Assembly: GCF_035590735.1 (NCBI RefSeq)
Contig: NZ_CP141595.1
Span: forward strand, 2,699,001 to 2,763,000
Source of the DNA: Rossellomorea aquimaris
Lineage (GTDB): Bacteria; Bacillota; Bacilli; Bacillales; Bacillaceae_B
DNA: 64,000 nt
Direction: 5' to 3'
Below the pieces are notes generated by a model, which saw nothing but the letters and a program-made list of their open reading frames with translations, did not search any database and had not been told where the DNA came from. Made by a program: the position numbers and the translations under genes. Below, piece by piece: positions 25,429-34,424 of the stretch; positions within the stretch are counted from its first letter, which is position 1; each line of letters opens with the position of its first letter.

Positions 25429-26943
25429 TTAATTCAAGGAATATACCTTTGAATACTTCTCCGTTAAATACTCGGCCAAGTATTTGGCATTAAGCCCTTC
25501 TCCAGTAACTTCCCTTATGATTTCCAGCGGTTTCTTCATCTTGCCCCACTGATGAACGTTCGTCGTCAGCCATTCTCTTATGGGAGCAAGATTCCCCTCT
25601 TCCAACAGCTCTTCATAATGAGGAAGATCTTTTAACATGGCACGCTTAAACTGCGCAGCGTACATATATCCTAATGCATATGACGGAAAGTAACCGAAGC
25701 TCCCACCAGCCCAATGAACATCTTGAAGGACACCTTCGCCGTTATGAGAAGGACGAATTCCCAAGTACTCTTCATATTTCTGATTCCAGATTTCAGGAAG
25801 ATCCTTAACGTCCATCTCATCATTAAATAATCCCTTTTCAATTTCATACCGAATGATAATATGTAACGCGTACGTTAATTCATCTGCTTCGATACGGATT
25901 AACGATGGTTTCGACTCATTGATCGCCCGGTAGAAATCGTCTTGTTCAACGGAATCAAACTGTCCTGAAGAGTAATCCTTCAGTAACGAATAATTCTTCT
26001 TCCAGAAAGAATGATCTCTTCCTACAAAGTTTTCATAGAACAGGGATTGAGATTCATGGATCCCCATTGACGTTCCCGTACATAATGGTGTACCTATCAG
26101 ATCTTTGGAAATATTCTGCTCGTACAGAGCATGTCCACCTTCATGGATTGTCCCGAACACGGCTGTTCTCCAATCCTTCTCGTCATATTTAGTAGTTACC
26201 CTTACATCACCGGGGTTTAAACCAATCGCAAATGGATGGACGGTCTCATCCAATCTGCCTGAGTTAAAATCATACCCCATTTGCTCAAGGATCTTTAAGC
26301 TGAATTCTTTTTGCATATCCTTTGGAAAGTGTTCAAAGAGGAAATCTGTATATGGCTTATGTTCCGATTCGGAAATCTTATGTACAAGCGGGACAATTTG
26401 ATCTCGAAGATCGCCAAATACTTTATCTAATACTTCAACCGTTACACCTGGCTCATACATATCCAGTAACGTATTATATTTGTTATCTTCATAGCCCCAA
26501 TAATCAATAAAGCGTTTCGTAAATGCCACAAGTTTTTCTAAATAGGGCTGAAACATAGTGAAATCCGCTTTTTCTTTCGCTTCTTCCCATACACCTTCAG
26601 CTTTCGATTGTAACACCACGTATTCCCTATATTCAGAAGCGGGGATTTTTTTGTTCCGATCATACTCTTTTTGACACTCTTCTAATAGTTTTTGTGTCAT
26701 GATATCCAATTTGTCCATTTCTGGAGACAGTTTTGCCAGGTATGCAGCCATTTCATTGGAGGTCGACATTGCAAAAAGCTCAGATGAAAGCATTCCAATG
26801 ACTTCAGATCGTTGTTCAACGCCATTTTTCGGAGCACCTGTCCGCAAATCCCAGAACATCAAACCAAGCGCTTCGTTGTACGCAGACATTTTTTTTACAT
26901 AATCATGGAAACGATCTTTTGTTTCTATTACTGATTCTTTCAT
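25429..26943 (-). CDS. ypwA: carboxypeptidase M32 (YpwA, thermostable carboxypeptidase Taq type)
   Basis: A 504-residue metallocarboxypeptidase of family M32. It has the zinc motif HEGGH with a downstream ESQSLFYEN glutamate, and the family segments DVRVTTKYDE and RPSHNGEGVLQDVHW. It removes C-terminal residues from peptides in the cytosol. The ATG at 26943 is favoured; an extension to 26973 has no ribosome site. Confidence 0.92.
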   Translation of the reverse strand: MKESVIETKDRFHDYVKKMSAYNEALGLMFWDLRTGAPKNGVEQRSEVIGMLSSELFAMSTSNEMAAYLAKLSPEMDKLDIMTQKLLEECQKEYDRNKKIPASEYREYVVLQSKAEGVWEEAKEKADFTMFQPYLEKLVAFTKRFIDYWGYEDNKYNTLLDMYEPGVTVEVLDKVFGDLRDQIVPLVHKISESEHKPYTDFLFEHFPKDMQKEFSLKILEQMGYDFNSGRLDETVHPFAIGLNPGDVRVTTKYDEKDWRTAVFGTIHEGGHALYEQNISKDLIGTPLCTGTSMGIHESQSLFYENFVGRDHSFWKKNYSLLKDYSSGQFDSVEQDDFYRAINESKPSLIRIEADELTYALHIIIRYEIEKGLFNDEMDVKDLPEIWNQKYEEYLGIRPSHNGEGVLQDVHWAGGSFGYFPSYALGYMYAAQFKRAMLKDLPHYEELLEEGNLAPIREWLTTNVHQWGKMKKPLEIIREVTGEGLNAKYLAEYLTEKYSKVYSLN

Positions 26944-27032
26944 TCTAAAAAAGCCCCCTTTTTTAACATTCAATCTATTTTATCATATTTTTCTGGCAAC
27001 TTGGGTTAGAATGATTGATAGAGAGACGCATA

Positions 27033-27064
27033 GAGACCTCCTATTAGCCGAAGAGGAGATGTCT
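27033..27064. other. imperfect hairpin upstream of ypwA
   Basis: GAGACCTCCT pairs with AGGAG-AT-GTCTC around ATTAGCCGA. It lies between the ypvA terminator and the ypwA start and has no T-run. It could be an untranslated leader structure of ypwA. Confidence 0.35.
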
Positions 27065-27081
27065 CAACCTTTATAGCCACC

Positions 27082-27105
27082 AAAAAAACCGCCCAATTTG
27101 GGCGG
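27082..27105 (-). terminator. terminator of ypvA
   Basis: On the minus strand CCGCCCAA pairs with TTGGGCGG and is followed by TTTTTTT. Confidence 0.85.
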
Positions 27106-27118
27106 CCTTTCCAACACT

Positions 27119-29044
27119 TTATGAATTCAACACTTCAATTCCAACTGGTAATACGGATTCTACCAACTGTTTATAAGCTGATTCATGACCACTCATGAGG
27201 ACATGAACGCTTCCTTTGTCCTCGCTCGTACGAATCAATCGGCCAATTCCCTGTCTCAGTCGAAGGAGCATGTAGGGAATATCCACTTCTTCCACTGAGT
27301 TTTCAGCATGATTTCGTTTCGCATCAAACACAGGATCCTTAGGAGGGAATGGGAGTGAGTAGATAATGACTTGGGAAAGTGACTCCCCAGGCACGTCCAA
27401 TCCTTCCCATAAATGATAGGAGCAAAGAACTGTAAAGGTTTCCTGCTGGAACTGCTGTACCGTTTCACTAATCTCTCTGTCCCCTTCATAAATCACATTC
27501 CAGTCCTGATTTCCCTGCTGTTTTTGAAATTGTCTAAAAGCATTCATTTCTTCCTTAGTGGAGAAGAGAATCAACGACTTCCCTTGATTTTTCTTCAACA
27601 TGTCAAAGGCATACTGATTTTTAGAATCCCTACCTCCTTCTAATGAAGGAAGAAATGCTTTCATCATGTCTTCGTATTCATAAGGAGATTCTACCGAGAA
27701 CTTTTCATATTTTTCAATTCCCAGCGATTGAGAAACATAAGAGAAGTCTCCAATATAGGAAAGAGTGGCCGAAGAAAAGATAAATGGGATATTTTGAGAG
27801 AATACTTGATCTCTCAAAATTTCTTCCACCAATCTTGGCATCACAACAAAGGTGTGCTCTTCTTCTGACGTTTCCAACCAATAGATCCCTTTTTCATCAT
27901 CTATGAATAGTTTCAAGGAAAACTGAATCTGCTCAAGATACTCTTCCACTACCTTTAGTAAGTAATCATCCATGACATACATTTCAGATTCAAAGACGAG
28001 CTCATTTAAAAGATTTTCAATTTTCTCCGTTAACGCTCTTCCTTGTTGTAATATGGCTTCAGAGCGGGAAATATATTGTCTCTCGGAACCAGTCTCTCCT
28101 TTGGATTCTTTCTCGAGGAGCTCGAACCACTTTTCATTATCCAGCATAATATCTTCAATGACATACAAAGTTTCTTCCCTCATATCAGACGCTGAAAGCT
28201 TCTCCAATAAGTCTTCAAGGGTCTCCATTCTCATGCGGTATGTCATCGCTTTTTGAGAAGCGAATTCCAATAAGTGACCTTCGTCAAAGACAACAGAGCT
28301 CGCTTCCGGCAGAAGTGGCAGTTGCCCTTCCCGTTTACGGGAGTCTTTCGTCCAAATATGTTCCATATAAAAATCATGGGAACAGATGATTAAGTCTGCT
28401 GCCCCCCGGTAATGTTCACGGTGAAGTGTAAGACCGCAGCGATGGCGATAAGAACAAGACATACAGTCCTGAAGAGAATCCCAGCCAACTTGATTCCATT
28501 CTTCATCAGATAGATGAGCATATTCTTTTCTATCCCCATAATGACTAAAGCTTCTCATGGAAGAATTGTCGTGTACAAAACCCGGTAATCCCTCCCATAT
28601 GTCCTGGTAACCCTCGTTTTGGGAAATATTCTCTTCAAGTTTTTTTATACAGAGATATTGTTCTCTGGACTTTGCCAATCGAACATCTATATCAAGATCC
28701 AGTGCAGTCTCAAGCTTCTGGATGTCCCCTTCCTTTTTCACAATCTGCTCAATGAGCGTTTCATCCGCACACGCAATGATTGCCGGTTTGCCAGTATATC
28801 TGGCATACGATAACGCATATAAAAGATATACAAGGGTTTTCCCCGTACCGACACCTGCTTCTGCAAACATAACCTGCTTATTTTTATAGGCTTGATTAAG
28901 CTGAAAGGCCATAAATACCTGTTCATCCCGTAAATCAAACCCCTTTTCAGGCAATAGATCATAAAACACGTCACCGACCCAGTCGGATAATGCTTCATAA
29001 AATGATTGCTCCTTGGTTAATTCAAATGGTAATTTTTTTCTCAT
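27119..29044 (-). CDS. ypvA: DinG/XPD-family ATP-dependent helicase YpvA
   Basis: A 641-residue superfamily 2 helicase. Walker A is AEAGVGTGKT (about 62-71), with VFDEGH as the DEAH box and a late QGIGRLIR motif VI. Cysteines at YLCIKK, CMSCSYRHRC fit the four-cysteine iron-sulfur site of XPD-like enzymes. It lacks the exonuclease domain found in the second DinG-like protein of this window. It probably unwinds 5'-3' on damaged or R-loop DNA. CAGGAGG precedes the ATG. Confidence 0.85.
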   Translation of the reverse strand: MRKKLPFELTKEQSFYEALSDWVGDVFYDLLPEKGFDLRDEQVFMAFQLNQAYKNKQVMFAEAGVGTGKTLVYLLYALSYARYTGKPAIIACADETLIEQIVKKEGDIQKLETALDLDIDVRLAKSREQYLCIKKLEENISQNEGYQDIWEGLPGFVHDNSSMRSFSHYGDRKEYAHLSDEEWNQVGWDSLQDCMSCSYRHRCGLTLHREHYRGAADLIICSHDFYMEHIWTKDSRKREGQLPLLPEASSVVFDEGHLLEFASQKAMTYRMRMETLEDLLEKLSASDMREETLYVIEDIMLDNEKWFELLEKESKGETGSERQYISRSEAILQQGRALTEKIENLLNELVFESEMYVMDDYLLKVVEEYLEQIQFSLKLFIDDEKGIYWLETSEEEHTFVVMPRLVEEILRDQVFSQNIPFIFSSATLSYIGDFSYVSQSLGIEKYEKFSVESPYEYEDMMKAFLPSLEGGRDSKNQYAFDMLKKNQGKSLILFSTKEEMNAFRQFQKQQGNQDWNVIYEGDREISETVQQFQQETFTVLCSYHLWEGLDVPGESLSQVIIYSLPFPPKDPVFDAKRNHAENSVEEVDIPYMLLRLRQGIGRLIRTSEDKGSVHVLMSGHESAYKQLVESVLPVGIEVLNS

Positions 29045-29142
29045 GAGGACCTCCTGCGTTACACAATATTTCTAATTTACTAGAATTCTTTCTTATTGAA
29101 AAGGGATAACCGAAATTTATTTAATTGAAGGCTTGAACAAAA

Positions 29143-29198
29143 GAAAAGAGACTCTCCATACAAGGGTAGATCTACCACTTGTATGGATGTCCCTAGTC
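29143..29198 (-). terminator. probable terminator of the 57-residue protein gene
   Basis: The hairpin joins CCATACAAG and CTTGTATGG with outer GAGACT/AGTCTC arms. The minus strand then reads TTTTCTTTTG. Confidence 0.55.
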
Positions 29199-29212
29199 TC
29201 CCGAGAATGCAC

Positions 29213-29386
29213 TCAGTCGTATATTCTCTTTTTCCTTAACAATTCATATTGAAAAGCCTGATCAAGGTTTTTCGTTGCTTCATCCAAGCCTGCTTGGATG
29301 GCTGCTCCTTCTTCTCCTGAAATGGAAGAAATAGAGCTTTGTAATGCCTGATAGATTTTGTGGTAATCGATGAAGGAATGGTCCAT
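29213..29386 (-). CDS. small uncharacterised protein (57 residues)
   Basis: GAGGAGTG precedes an ATG at 29386 that opens MDHSFIDYHKIYQALQSSIS, followed by an acidic, helix-forming sequence ending LLRKKRIYD. There is no membrane segment and no cysteine. It lies 95 bases downstream of ypsC in the same direction and is followed by a hairpin. Function unknown. Confidence 0.6.
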   Translation of the reverse strand: MDHSFIDYHKIYQALQSSISSISGEEGAAIQAGLDEATKNLDQAFQYELLRKKRIYD

Positions 29387-29480
29387 CCTCTTTCACTCCT
29401 CTAAAAATGATAGAACTATTATACGCAGGAAGTGAAAGGGATATTCTGAACTTCTATTTTTTTTCGTGAACTTGAGATGA

Positions 29481-30620
29481 TTATCCTTTTCTCGGCGGGC
29501 GCGGGCCAAAGTATTGATAATAATCTGTTCGGATGAATCCGTTAAACAATTTACGTTTTTTCGTAGCTTGCTTACCGTAGCATTGTTCAAAATTTTCATG
29601 GGAAGTCATCATGTAAACAGACCAAGTATCCAGTTTCTCGAAAGCTTTCCCCATTTCCTGGTACATTCTCTCCACTTCTTTTCTTTCTCCTAAACGTTCA
29701 CCATAAGGAGGGTTTCCGACGATGATGCCATATTCCAGTTCTGAAGTGAAGTCTCTTACTTGCATTTGTTTAAATTTCACCAAGTCTCCTAGCCCTGCTT
29801 CCATTGCATTCTCTTTGGAAACTTCGATCATTCGGTGATCGATGTCCGTACCCAGTATTTCAAGAGGCTGATCGTAGTTAGCCAAATCCTCTGCTTCCAT
29901 ACGTGTTTTCTCCCAGACCTCAGCAGGCATCAGTGGCCAGTTCTCTGACAAAAACTCACGATTGAATCCTGGAGCAATATTTTGCCCGATCAAAGCCGCT
30001 TCAATCGGAATGGTTCCAGACCCGCAAAATGGATCTACAAAAGGACGGTCAGGGTTCCATGTCGTTAACTGGATCAGGGCTGCTGCCAGGGTTTCCTTTA
30101 AAGGAGCCTCACCTTGTCCGATTCGGTAACCCCTTTTATGAAGACCTTGTCCACTGGTATCCAGGGTGATGCTTGCTACATCTTTATGGATCGCCACCTC
30201 GATTTTAAACAAAGGACCCGTTTCGTCAAGCCACGATGTACGTTTGTATGCTGTACGTAAACGTTCAACGATTGCCTTCTTTACGATCGCCTGGCAATCA
30301 GGTACACTGTATAGCTTTGATTTGACGGATTTCCCCTGAACAGGAAATTCAGCGTCTACTGGAAGGAAGTTTTCCCACGGCAGTTTCTTTGTATTTTCAA
30401 ATAGTTCATCAAAGGAGTACGCATTAAAGTCTCCAACGAGTATCTTAATCCTGTCAGCGGTTCTTAGCCACATATTGGCTCGCGCAATAGCCGTTTCATC
30501 CCCTTTGAAAATGACTTTTCCGTTATCCACCTGGCATTCGTAGCCCAATTCTTTCACTTCTTTTGCAACAATTGCTTCTAAACCCATCGCTGCCGTTGCA
30601 ATTAATGTATATGTACTCAT
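29481..30620 (-). CDS. ypsC: THUMP-domain class I RNA methyltransferase YpsC
   Basis: The 379-residue protein has an N-terminal ferredoxin-like and THUMP region (1 to about 155) and a Rossmann methyltransferase with DPFCGSGTIPIEAA and the catalytic NPPYGER (N-P-P-Y) motif. It belongs to the RlmL/TrmN group that methylates a base nitrogen of rRNA or tRNA. The ATG at 30620, eight bases after GGGGTGA, gives the N-terminus STYTLIATAAMGLE typical of the family; the open frame further up is shadow. Confidence 0.85.
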   Translation of the reverse strand: MSTYTLIATAAMGLEAIVAKEVKELGYECQVDNGKVIFKGDETAIARANMWLRTADRIKILVGDFNAYSFDELFENTKKLPWENFLPVDAEFPVQGKSVKSKLYSVPDCQAIVKKAIVERLRTAYKRTSWLDETGPLFKIEVAIHKDVASITLDTSGQGLHKRGYRIGQGEAPLKETLAAALIQLTTWNPDRPFVDPFCGSGTIPIEAALIGQNIAPGFNREFLSENWPLMPAEVWEKTRMEAEDLANYDQPLEILGTDIDHRMIEVSKENAMEAGLGDLVKFKQMQVRDFTSELEYGIIVGNPPYGERLGERKEVERMYQEMGKAFEKLDTWSVYMMTSHENFEQCYGKQATKKRKLFNGFIRTDYYQYFGPRPPRKG

Positions 30621-30681
30621 AATTGTCACCCCGTTAATAAGTATCTTTATTTCAATAGTATAGTCTTGTTTCCTTAAATAT

Positions 30682-30729
30682 AAAAAGGACTGATACAAAA
30701 GAGCAGTGTATTACCTGCATGTATCAGTC
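30682..30729 (-). terminator. terminator of rnpB
   Basis: GACTGATACA pairs with TGTATCAGTC around a 22-base loop; the minus strand continues CTTTTTATAT. Confidence 0.8.
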
Positions 30730-30758
30730 ACTTGCATTATTTAATCCTTATTGCTCTT

Positions 30759-31167
30759 ATCCCGTAATAGTGTTCTGTAAGCCATGTTTTGTTCCGTTGT
30801 ACTACAAACGACTTTTCGTCTCGTACTCGGGTGGTAATCATCTATCTACAAAGGAAGCTCCTTTGTCCCTCTCTTTGTTCGTTTCCTCTGAGAGGATTCC
30901 CCTACCTAATTTGGGTTTCTCGCTCGTGGGGTTTACCTCGTTCCACTCCTGCCATTTCTAACAGGACTTCGTCACTGTGGCACTTTCAAGGTAGTCACAC
31001 CATATCCAAAGGACTTAGGTGTTTTCCCTGCCGTCAACTCAAAACTTGAGCTGCCCTAGCTTATGAATTGGCTAGGCACGATCACTACGTGCATCTCAGC
31101 ACCGTGCGAGCATGGACTTTCCTCTACAACTTAACGCTGCAGCGATTACCCGAACACCATTAAGGAT
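30759..31167 (-). ncRNA. rnpB: RNase P RNA, B type
   Basis: The minus strand contains GTTCGGGTAATCGCTGCAG, GTAGAGGAAAGTCCATGCTC, GTGCCACAGTGACGAAGT, GTGGAACGAGGTAAACCCC and GAGTACGAG...AACATGGCTTACAGAA in the order of Bacillus RNase P RNA. The ends pair as P1 (ATCC.TTAATGGTGTTC with GAACACTATTACGGGAT). The length is about 409 bases. It processes 5' ends of tRNAs with RnpA. It sits between ypsC and gpsB, as in B. subtilis. Confidence 0.95.
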
Positions 31168-31179
31168 CAGCAATAACTA

Positions 31180-31208
31180 ATTATACTGTAGTTCTACAAA
31201 GTATTCAA
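31180..31208 (-). promoter_or_regulatory. rnpB promoter
   Basis: On the minus strand TTGAAT (31203-31208) and a perfect TATAAT (31180-31185) are 17 bases apart. The start would fall near 31173, a few bases before the P1 helix. Confidence 0.8.
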
Positions 31209-31217
31209 CTGGAAATA

Positions 31218-31526
31218 TCAGTCATATAATTTGTTTCCAAAAACGTGTTTCTCTAAATTAGACAAGCGCTTAAGAATATCGAAATTCGTTGTACCTGTCT
31301 GTTGAGCCGGAGCAGCGGAGCGCTGTTTACTTGCTCCCTCCACTTGTTTCTTCAATCGCAGGTTCTCTTGTTGCAGATCTTCTATTTCTTGATGGAAGGT
31401 TTCATAATCTTTAATAATCAAATCTAAAAATTTATCCACGTCTTCTGGTTTATATCCCCGCATGCCACTTTTGAATTCTTTTTCCAGGATATCCTTGGCG
31501 GTTAATTTCACTTTATCTGAGATCAT
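31218..31526 (-). CDS. gpsB: cell-cycle and wall-growth adaptor GpsB
   Basis: The 102-residue DivIVA-like protein has the N-terminal membrane and PBP-binding segment [29 protein letters not shown], a coiled coil, a variable linker ([15 protein letters not shown]) and a C-terminal trimerising helix [14 protein letters not shown]. It shuttles PBP1 (PonA, also in this window) between side wall and septum. The ATG at 31526 is preceded by AGAGGTG. Confidence 0.93.
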   Translation of the reverse strand: MISDKVKLTAKDILEKEFKSGMRGYKPEDVDKFLDLIIKDYETFHQEIEDLQQENLRLKKQVEGASKQRSAAPAQQTGTTNFDILKRLSNLEKHVFGNKLYD

Positions 31527-31641
31527 TATATTCACCTCTATATTTATCACTATCATTTTTTCAAATAACCATCAGTTTGTCAATTATAATTGTTTTAGGG
31601 CTACACAATTCCCGAAGTGTTAATGAATGATGAAACATCCT

Positions 31642-32199
31642 CTACTCATTCTTCCACTGCTCTTCTTCGACGACCCATTGCAGATCATGGAAGGTGATTG
31701 TCCTTATTTCAAAGGAAGGATCAGTTTCTTTCTTCTTCTTCGCTTCTTGATAAAAGTACCTGGGTGAGCCTTCTTTTTCTTCATCGTACAGTATCACTAA
31801 CGCCTGGCTTTTTTGCAAGAATAACTGATTTTTGTTTCGAAATTGCTGCGGACTCTTGTAAGGTTCTTTAGAAATTGACTCGACAAAATCAGCTTGCGAA
31901 AGAATGAGTTCGTAGTACTCTTTATTCTGGTCATTCCACTTATCTTCCTGGGACAGAAAAGGGGTCAATATAGCCAGTTTAAGATCAGGGTAATCTTCCT
32001 GAAGCTCAAACACCACTTCTGCCCCCCAAAGCTCAACCCCAAGCTGCCCACTAATGAGTACCCATTCTAATTCTTCATCCAAAAGAGAAACTAATTCTTT
32101 CTTTAGAGCCTGCTTTATGTAGTGTATTGCTTTGTCATCTTGCTTAAAAACTCCCAGTTCAAAGGATTTATATCCGGTTATGCACGCAACATTACTCAA
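31642..32199 (-). CDS. ypsA: YpsA, SLOG-like DUF1273 protein
   Basis: A 185-residue Rossmann-like protein with ITGYKSFELGVF near the start and WVLISGQLGVELWGAEV, typical of YpsA (SLOG superfamily). YpsA affects cell division in Firmicutes together with GpsB, its neighbour. The TTG at 32199 is preferred because AAGGAG is eight bases upstream and the N-terminus then aligns with B. subtilis YpsA; a TTG at 32205 lies too near the site. Confidence 0.87.
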   Translation of the reverse strand: MSNVACITGYKSFELGVFKQDDKAIHYIKQALKKELVSLLDEELEWVLISGQLGVELWGAEVVFELQEDYPDLKLAILTPFLSQEDKWNDQNKEYYELILSQADFVESISKEPYKSPQQFRNKNQLFLQKSQALVILYDEEKEGSPRYFYQEAKKKKETDPSFEIRTITFHDLQWVVEEEQWKNE

Positions 32200-32378
32200 A
32201 TGCAAAACTCCTTCATTAAACTTTCAGGACAGACAAGTTCTCTTTGAAGCTTAGTGTGTCCCAATCCTTTACACTCTATTGTAACATATTTTACGAATTA
32301 CGAGGTCAAGATCCCGTTTTATCATATAAATTTCACCATCATAAAGAAGAGATGACTCTAAAAATCATTAGTCAATTT

Positions 32379-32407
32379 TGCAGAGCGACACAGTGTATCG
32401 CTCTGCA
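32379..32407. terminator. hairpin after cotD
   Basis: TGCAGAGCGA pairs with TCGCTCTGCA around nine bases, just past the cotD stop on the minus strand. There is no real T-run, so its role as terminator is uncertain. Confidence 0.45.
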
Positions 32408-32457
32408 ATTGAAACTAACCTCTTAGAGGCATCCCTCTGAAGTCTTCAGTCAGAATA

Positions 32458-32787
32458 TTATCGTCCCATACCGTATGGTCCGAATGGCGGTCTTGGACGA
32501 GGTCCAGGTCCGAATCCTGGGCCAAACCCCGGTCCTCCAGGGCCTTGAGGTCCTCCTGGCCCACCCGGTCCACCGCCACAGTTAAAATGTTGGTGTGAAA
32601 CACTGTCTACTTGAGATTGTGTTTGTGGGAAATAATGTTTATGTTGATACATAACATTATTTACATTTGTCGTGTGAGTAGGGTGAATGTGTGGCACCTC
32701 ATAGGTGTTGCATGACTGATTCACACAACATTTCGTCGGGTGCATCACTGCAGGAAGTACTTGATTAGGTCTTGGTCTTTTATACAT
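32458..32787 (-). CDS. cotD: spore coat protein CotD
   Basis: A 109-residue protein with the CotD pattern: VMHPTKCCVNQSCNTYEVPHIHPTHTT, followed by HQHFN and a glycine-proline-rich tail of about 40 residues. It is a component of the inner coat of spores. The C-terminal GGPGGPQGPGGPG and FGPG repeats look like recent expansion. GAAAGGAGAG precedes the ATG. Confidence 0.88.
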   Translation of the reverse strand: MYKRPRPNQVLPAVMHPTKCCVNQSCNTYEVPHIHPTHTTNVNNVMYQHKHYFPQTQSQVDSVSHQHFNCGGGPGGPGGPQGPGGPGFGPGFGPGPRPRPPFGPYGMGR

Positions 32788-32894
32788 AGAAACGCTCTCC
32801 TTTCATCTCTTAGTTGTTACACTAATAGCCTATGAAACGAAGAGGGTACATGTACTAATGCAAATACCTATTTTTAGGAAAACATTTTGCAGGA

Positions 32895-32996
32895 TTACAT
32901 AAAGCTATATAAACTTTCCGGATAATTGGTAAAAACAAAAGCTGTTAAACCAATGACGACAAAGAACAAAATTAAGATCGCTCGGTTCATTTTCAT
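32895..32996 (-). CDS. small membrane peptide (31-33 residues)
   Basis: The frame reads MNRAILILFFVVIGLTAFVF, then TNYPESLYSFM and a stop, a single membrane helix with a short polar tail. Three ATGs (32999, 32996, 32990) could start it; GATGGGATG is a weak ribosome site. It lies between mrfB and cotD in the same direction. Translation is plausible but unproven. Confidence 0.45.
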   Translation of the reverse strand: MKMNRAILILFFVVIGLTAFVFTNYPESLYSFM

Positions 32997-33122
32997 CATC
33001 CCATCTAAATATTAAATATTTTCAACACAATTAACTATTTTACATCTACTTTTGAAAATTCTCAATATAAAAATAAGGAGTTTGAACCACTTTTTTAGCA
33101 TAATTTTAAAAAAATTGTGTAT

Positions 33123-34406
33123 CTAGGATGGATGGTCTGTATTCTTATTTAATTTTCTTGTTAGCCGGCTCTTTCGATGATGAAGTTTGCCTATAAAGAC
33201 CTCGTGCTTTTGACTGTTTGGTTCCGTAGTTTCATTCAGCAATGATTCGAGTCGCTCACATCTTTCTAATGCTAACTGGAAATTCTTCGTTTTGTGCTCA
33301 TACAATTTAGCCAGTTCCAACAATACGACTTTCCTAATGGAAATAGGGGCTTCTTTCCACATTCGTTCCCATAAATCTATCGCCTTCCACTCTTCTTTGT
33401 CTTTCTTGTATTGAAGAGCGAGGAGGTGCATCGCCTCATAATTTGTCCTGTCATCCCCTCTAATAATCTCTTGGTAACGTTCTTTTGCAATCTCTCTGTT
33501 ACCTGTGTATTCAAGCCATCTCCCGACCTCGAAACGCTCATGGTCAGTTGCTTTCTTATGGTCATTCAACAGTTGAAACGTTAAATGCGTATAGAGAGTG
33601 ATCAATGACAATATATCCAGCTCATTATGGGTCATTACCTTGAATATACCTTCCGGATCCTTACGCTCGATATAATCAAAATAAATCATAGGGGCTAAAT
33701 ATCCCGGAACATCGTCTACTCTATTAAACCCAAGAATCTTGCGCTCTACGTTTATTAATTTTACGGACTCTAACTTGTGCTTGAAGAGTCTTCTGGACCC
33801 GTGATAAAGGTCAAAATGCCCAAATGGGGGCAATTTTGGAACATGATCTTTAATGAGTGTATGCCTTGTCTTTACTTGAGGCCAATCAAACGCTTTTCCG
33901 TTGTATGTCACGAGTGTATTATAATCCACATGGCTTAAAAAGCTGTGATAGAGAGGTATTTCACTTCCTGGTTGAGGCAAAAAGTGCTGGGTTACTATCA
34001 CTTCTGTTTCTGTCACCCTCCCATGCCCCAATAAGAAGATTGTATTTCCAACCCCCCCACCTAAACCGGTCGTTTCCGTATCAAAGAAAAACATATGTTC
34101 ATGAGTAAGCCCTTTAGAAGACAAGGGATGAACACCTGCAAAGTCTTGCCAAGCATCCACCGCTCTAATAAAATCTTTAAACGTGTAGTCCCCATGCCGA
34201 TGATCGATTGGATATCGCTTCTCTCTCACCAGACAAAAATCACCGTCAATATCGTACACAGTGGCACCATTTTGTTTCCATAAATCAAGAAATGGCAAGT
34301 CTGCCGCTTCCTGCTCTAAAATGGGAGGCTGACTTTTCTTCTCTTCAGCGCCCTCTTCTCTAATAAGATGTTTCTTCATTCTGGATAATTTATTTTTAAG
34401 TGACAT
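33123..34406 (-). CDS. mrfB: mitomycin repair exonuclease MrfB (YprB)
   Basis: A 427-residue protein with a DEDD-type RNase H-like exonuclease domain. The first acidic motif is FFDTETTGLGGG (about 108-119) and the second TYNGKAFDWP. The C-terminal third has TPR-like repeats. In B. subtilis MrfB acts with the helicase MrfA in excision repair of mitomycin C adducts. It lies 18 bases downstream of mrfA with a strong AAGGAGGGA site. Confidence 0.88.
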   Translation of the reverse strand: MSLKNKLSRMKKHLIREEGAEEKKSQPPILEQEAADLPFLDLWKQNGATVYDIDGDFCLVREKRYPIDHRHGDYTFKDFIRAVDAWQDFAGVHPLSSKGLTHEHMFFFDTETTGLGGGVGNTIFLLGHGRVTETEVIVTQHFLPQPGSEIPLYHSFLSHVDYNTLVTYNGKAFDWPQVKTRHTLIKDHVPKLPPFGHFDLYHGSRRLFKHKLESVKLINVERKILGFNRVDDVPGYLAPMIYFDYIERKDPEGIFKVMTHNELDILSLITLYTHLTFQLLNDHKKATDHERFEVGRWLEYTGNREIAKERYQEIIRGDDRTNYEAMHLLALQYKKDKEEWKAIDLWERMWKEAPISIRKVVLLELAKLYEHKTKNFQLALERCERLESLLNETTEPNSQKHEVFIGKLHHRKSRLTRKLNKNTDHPS

Positions 34407-34424
34407 TTCGATTCCCTCCTTCTA

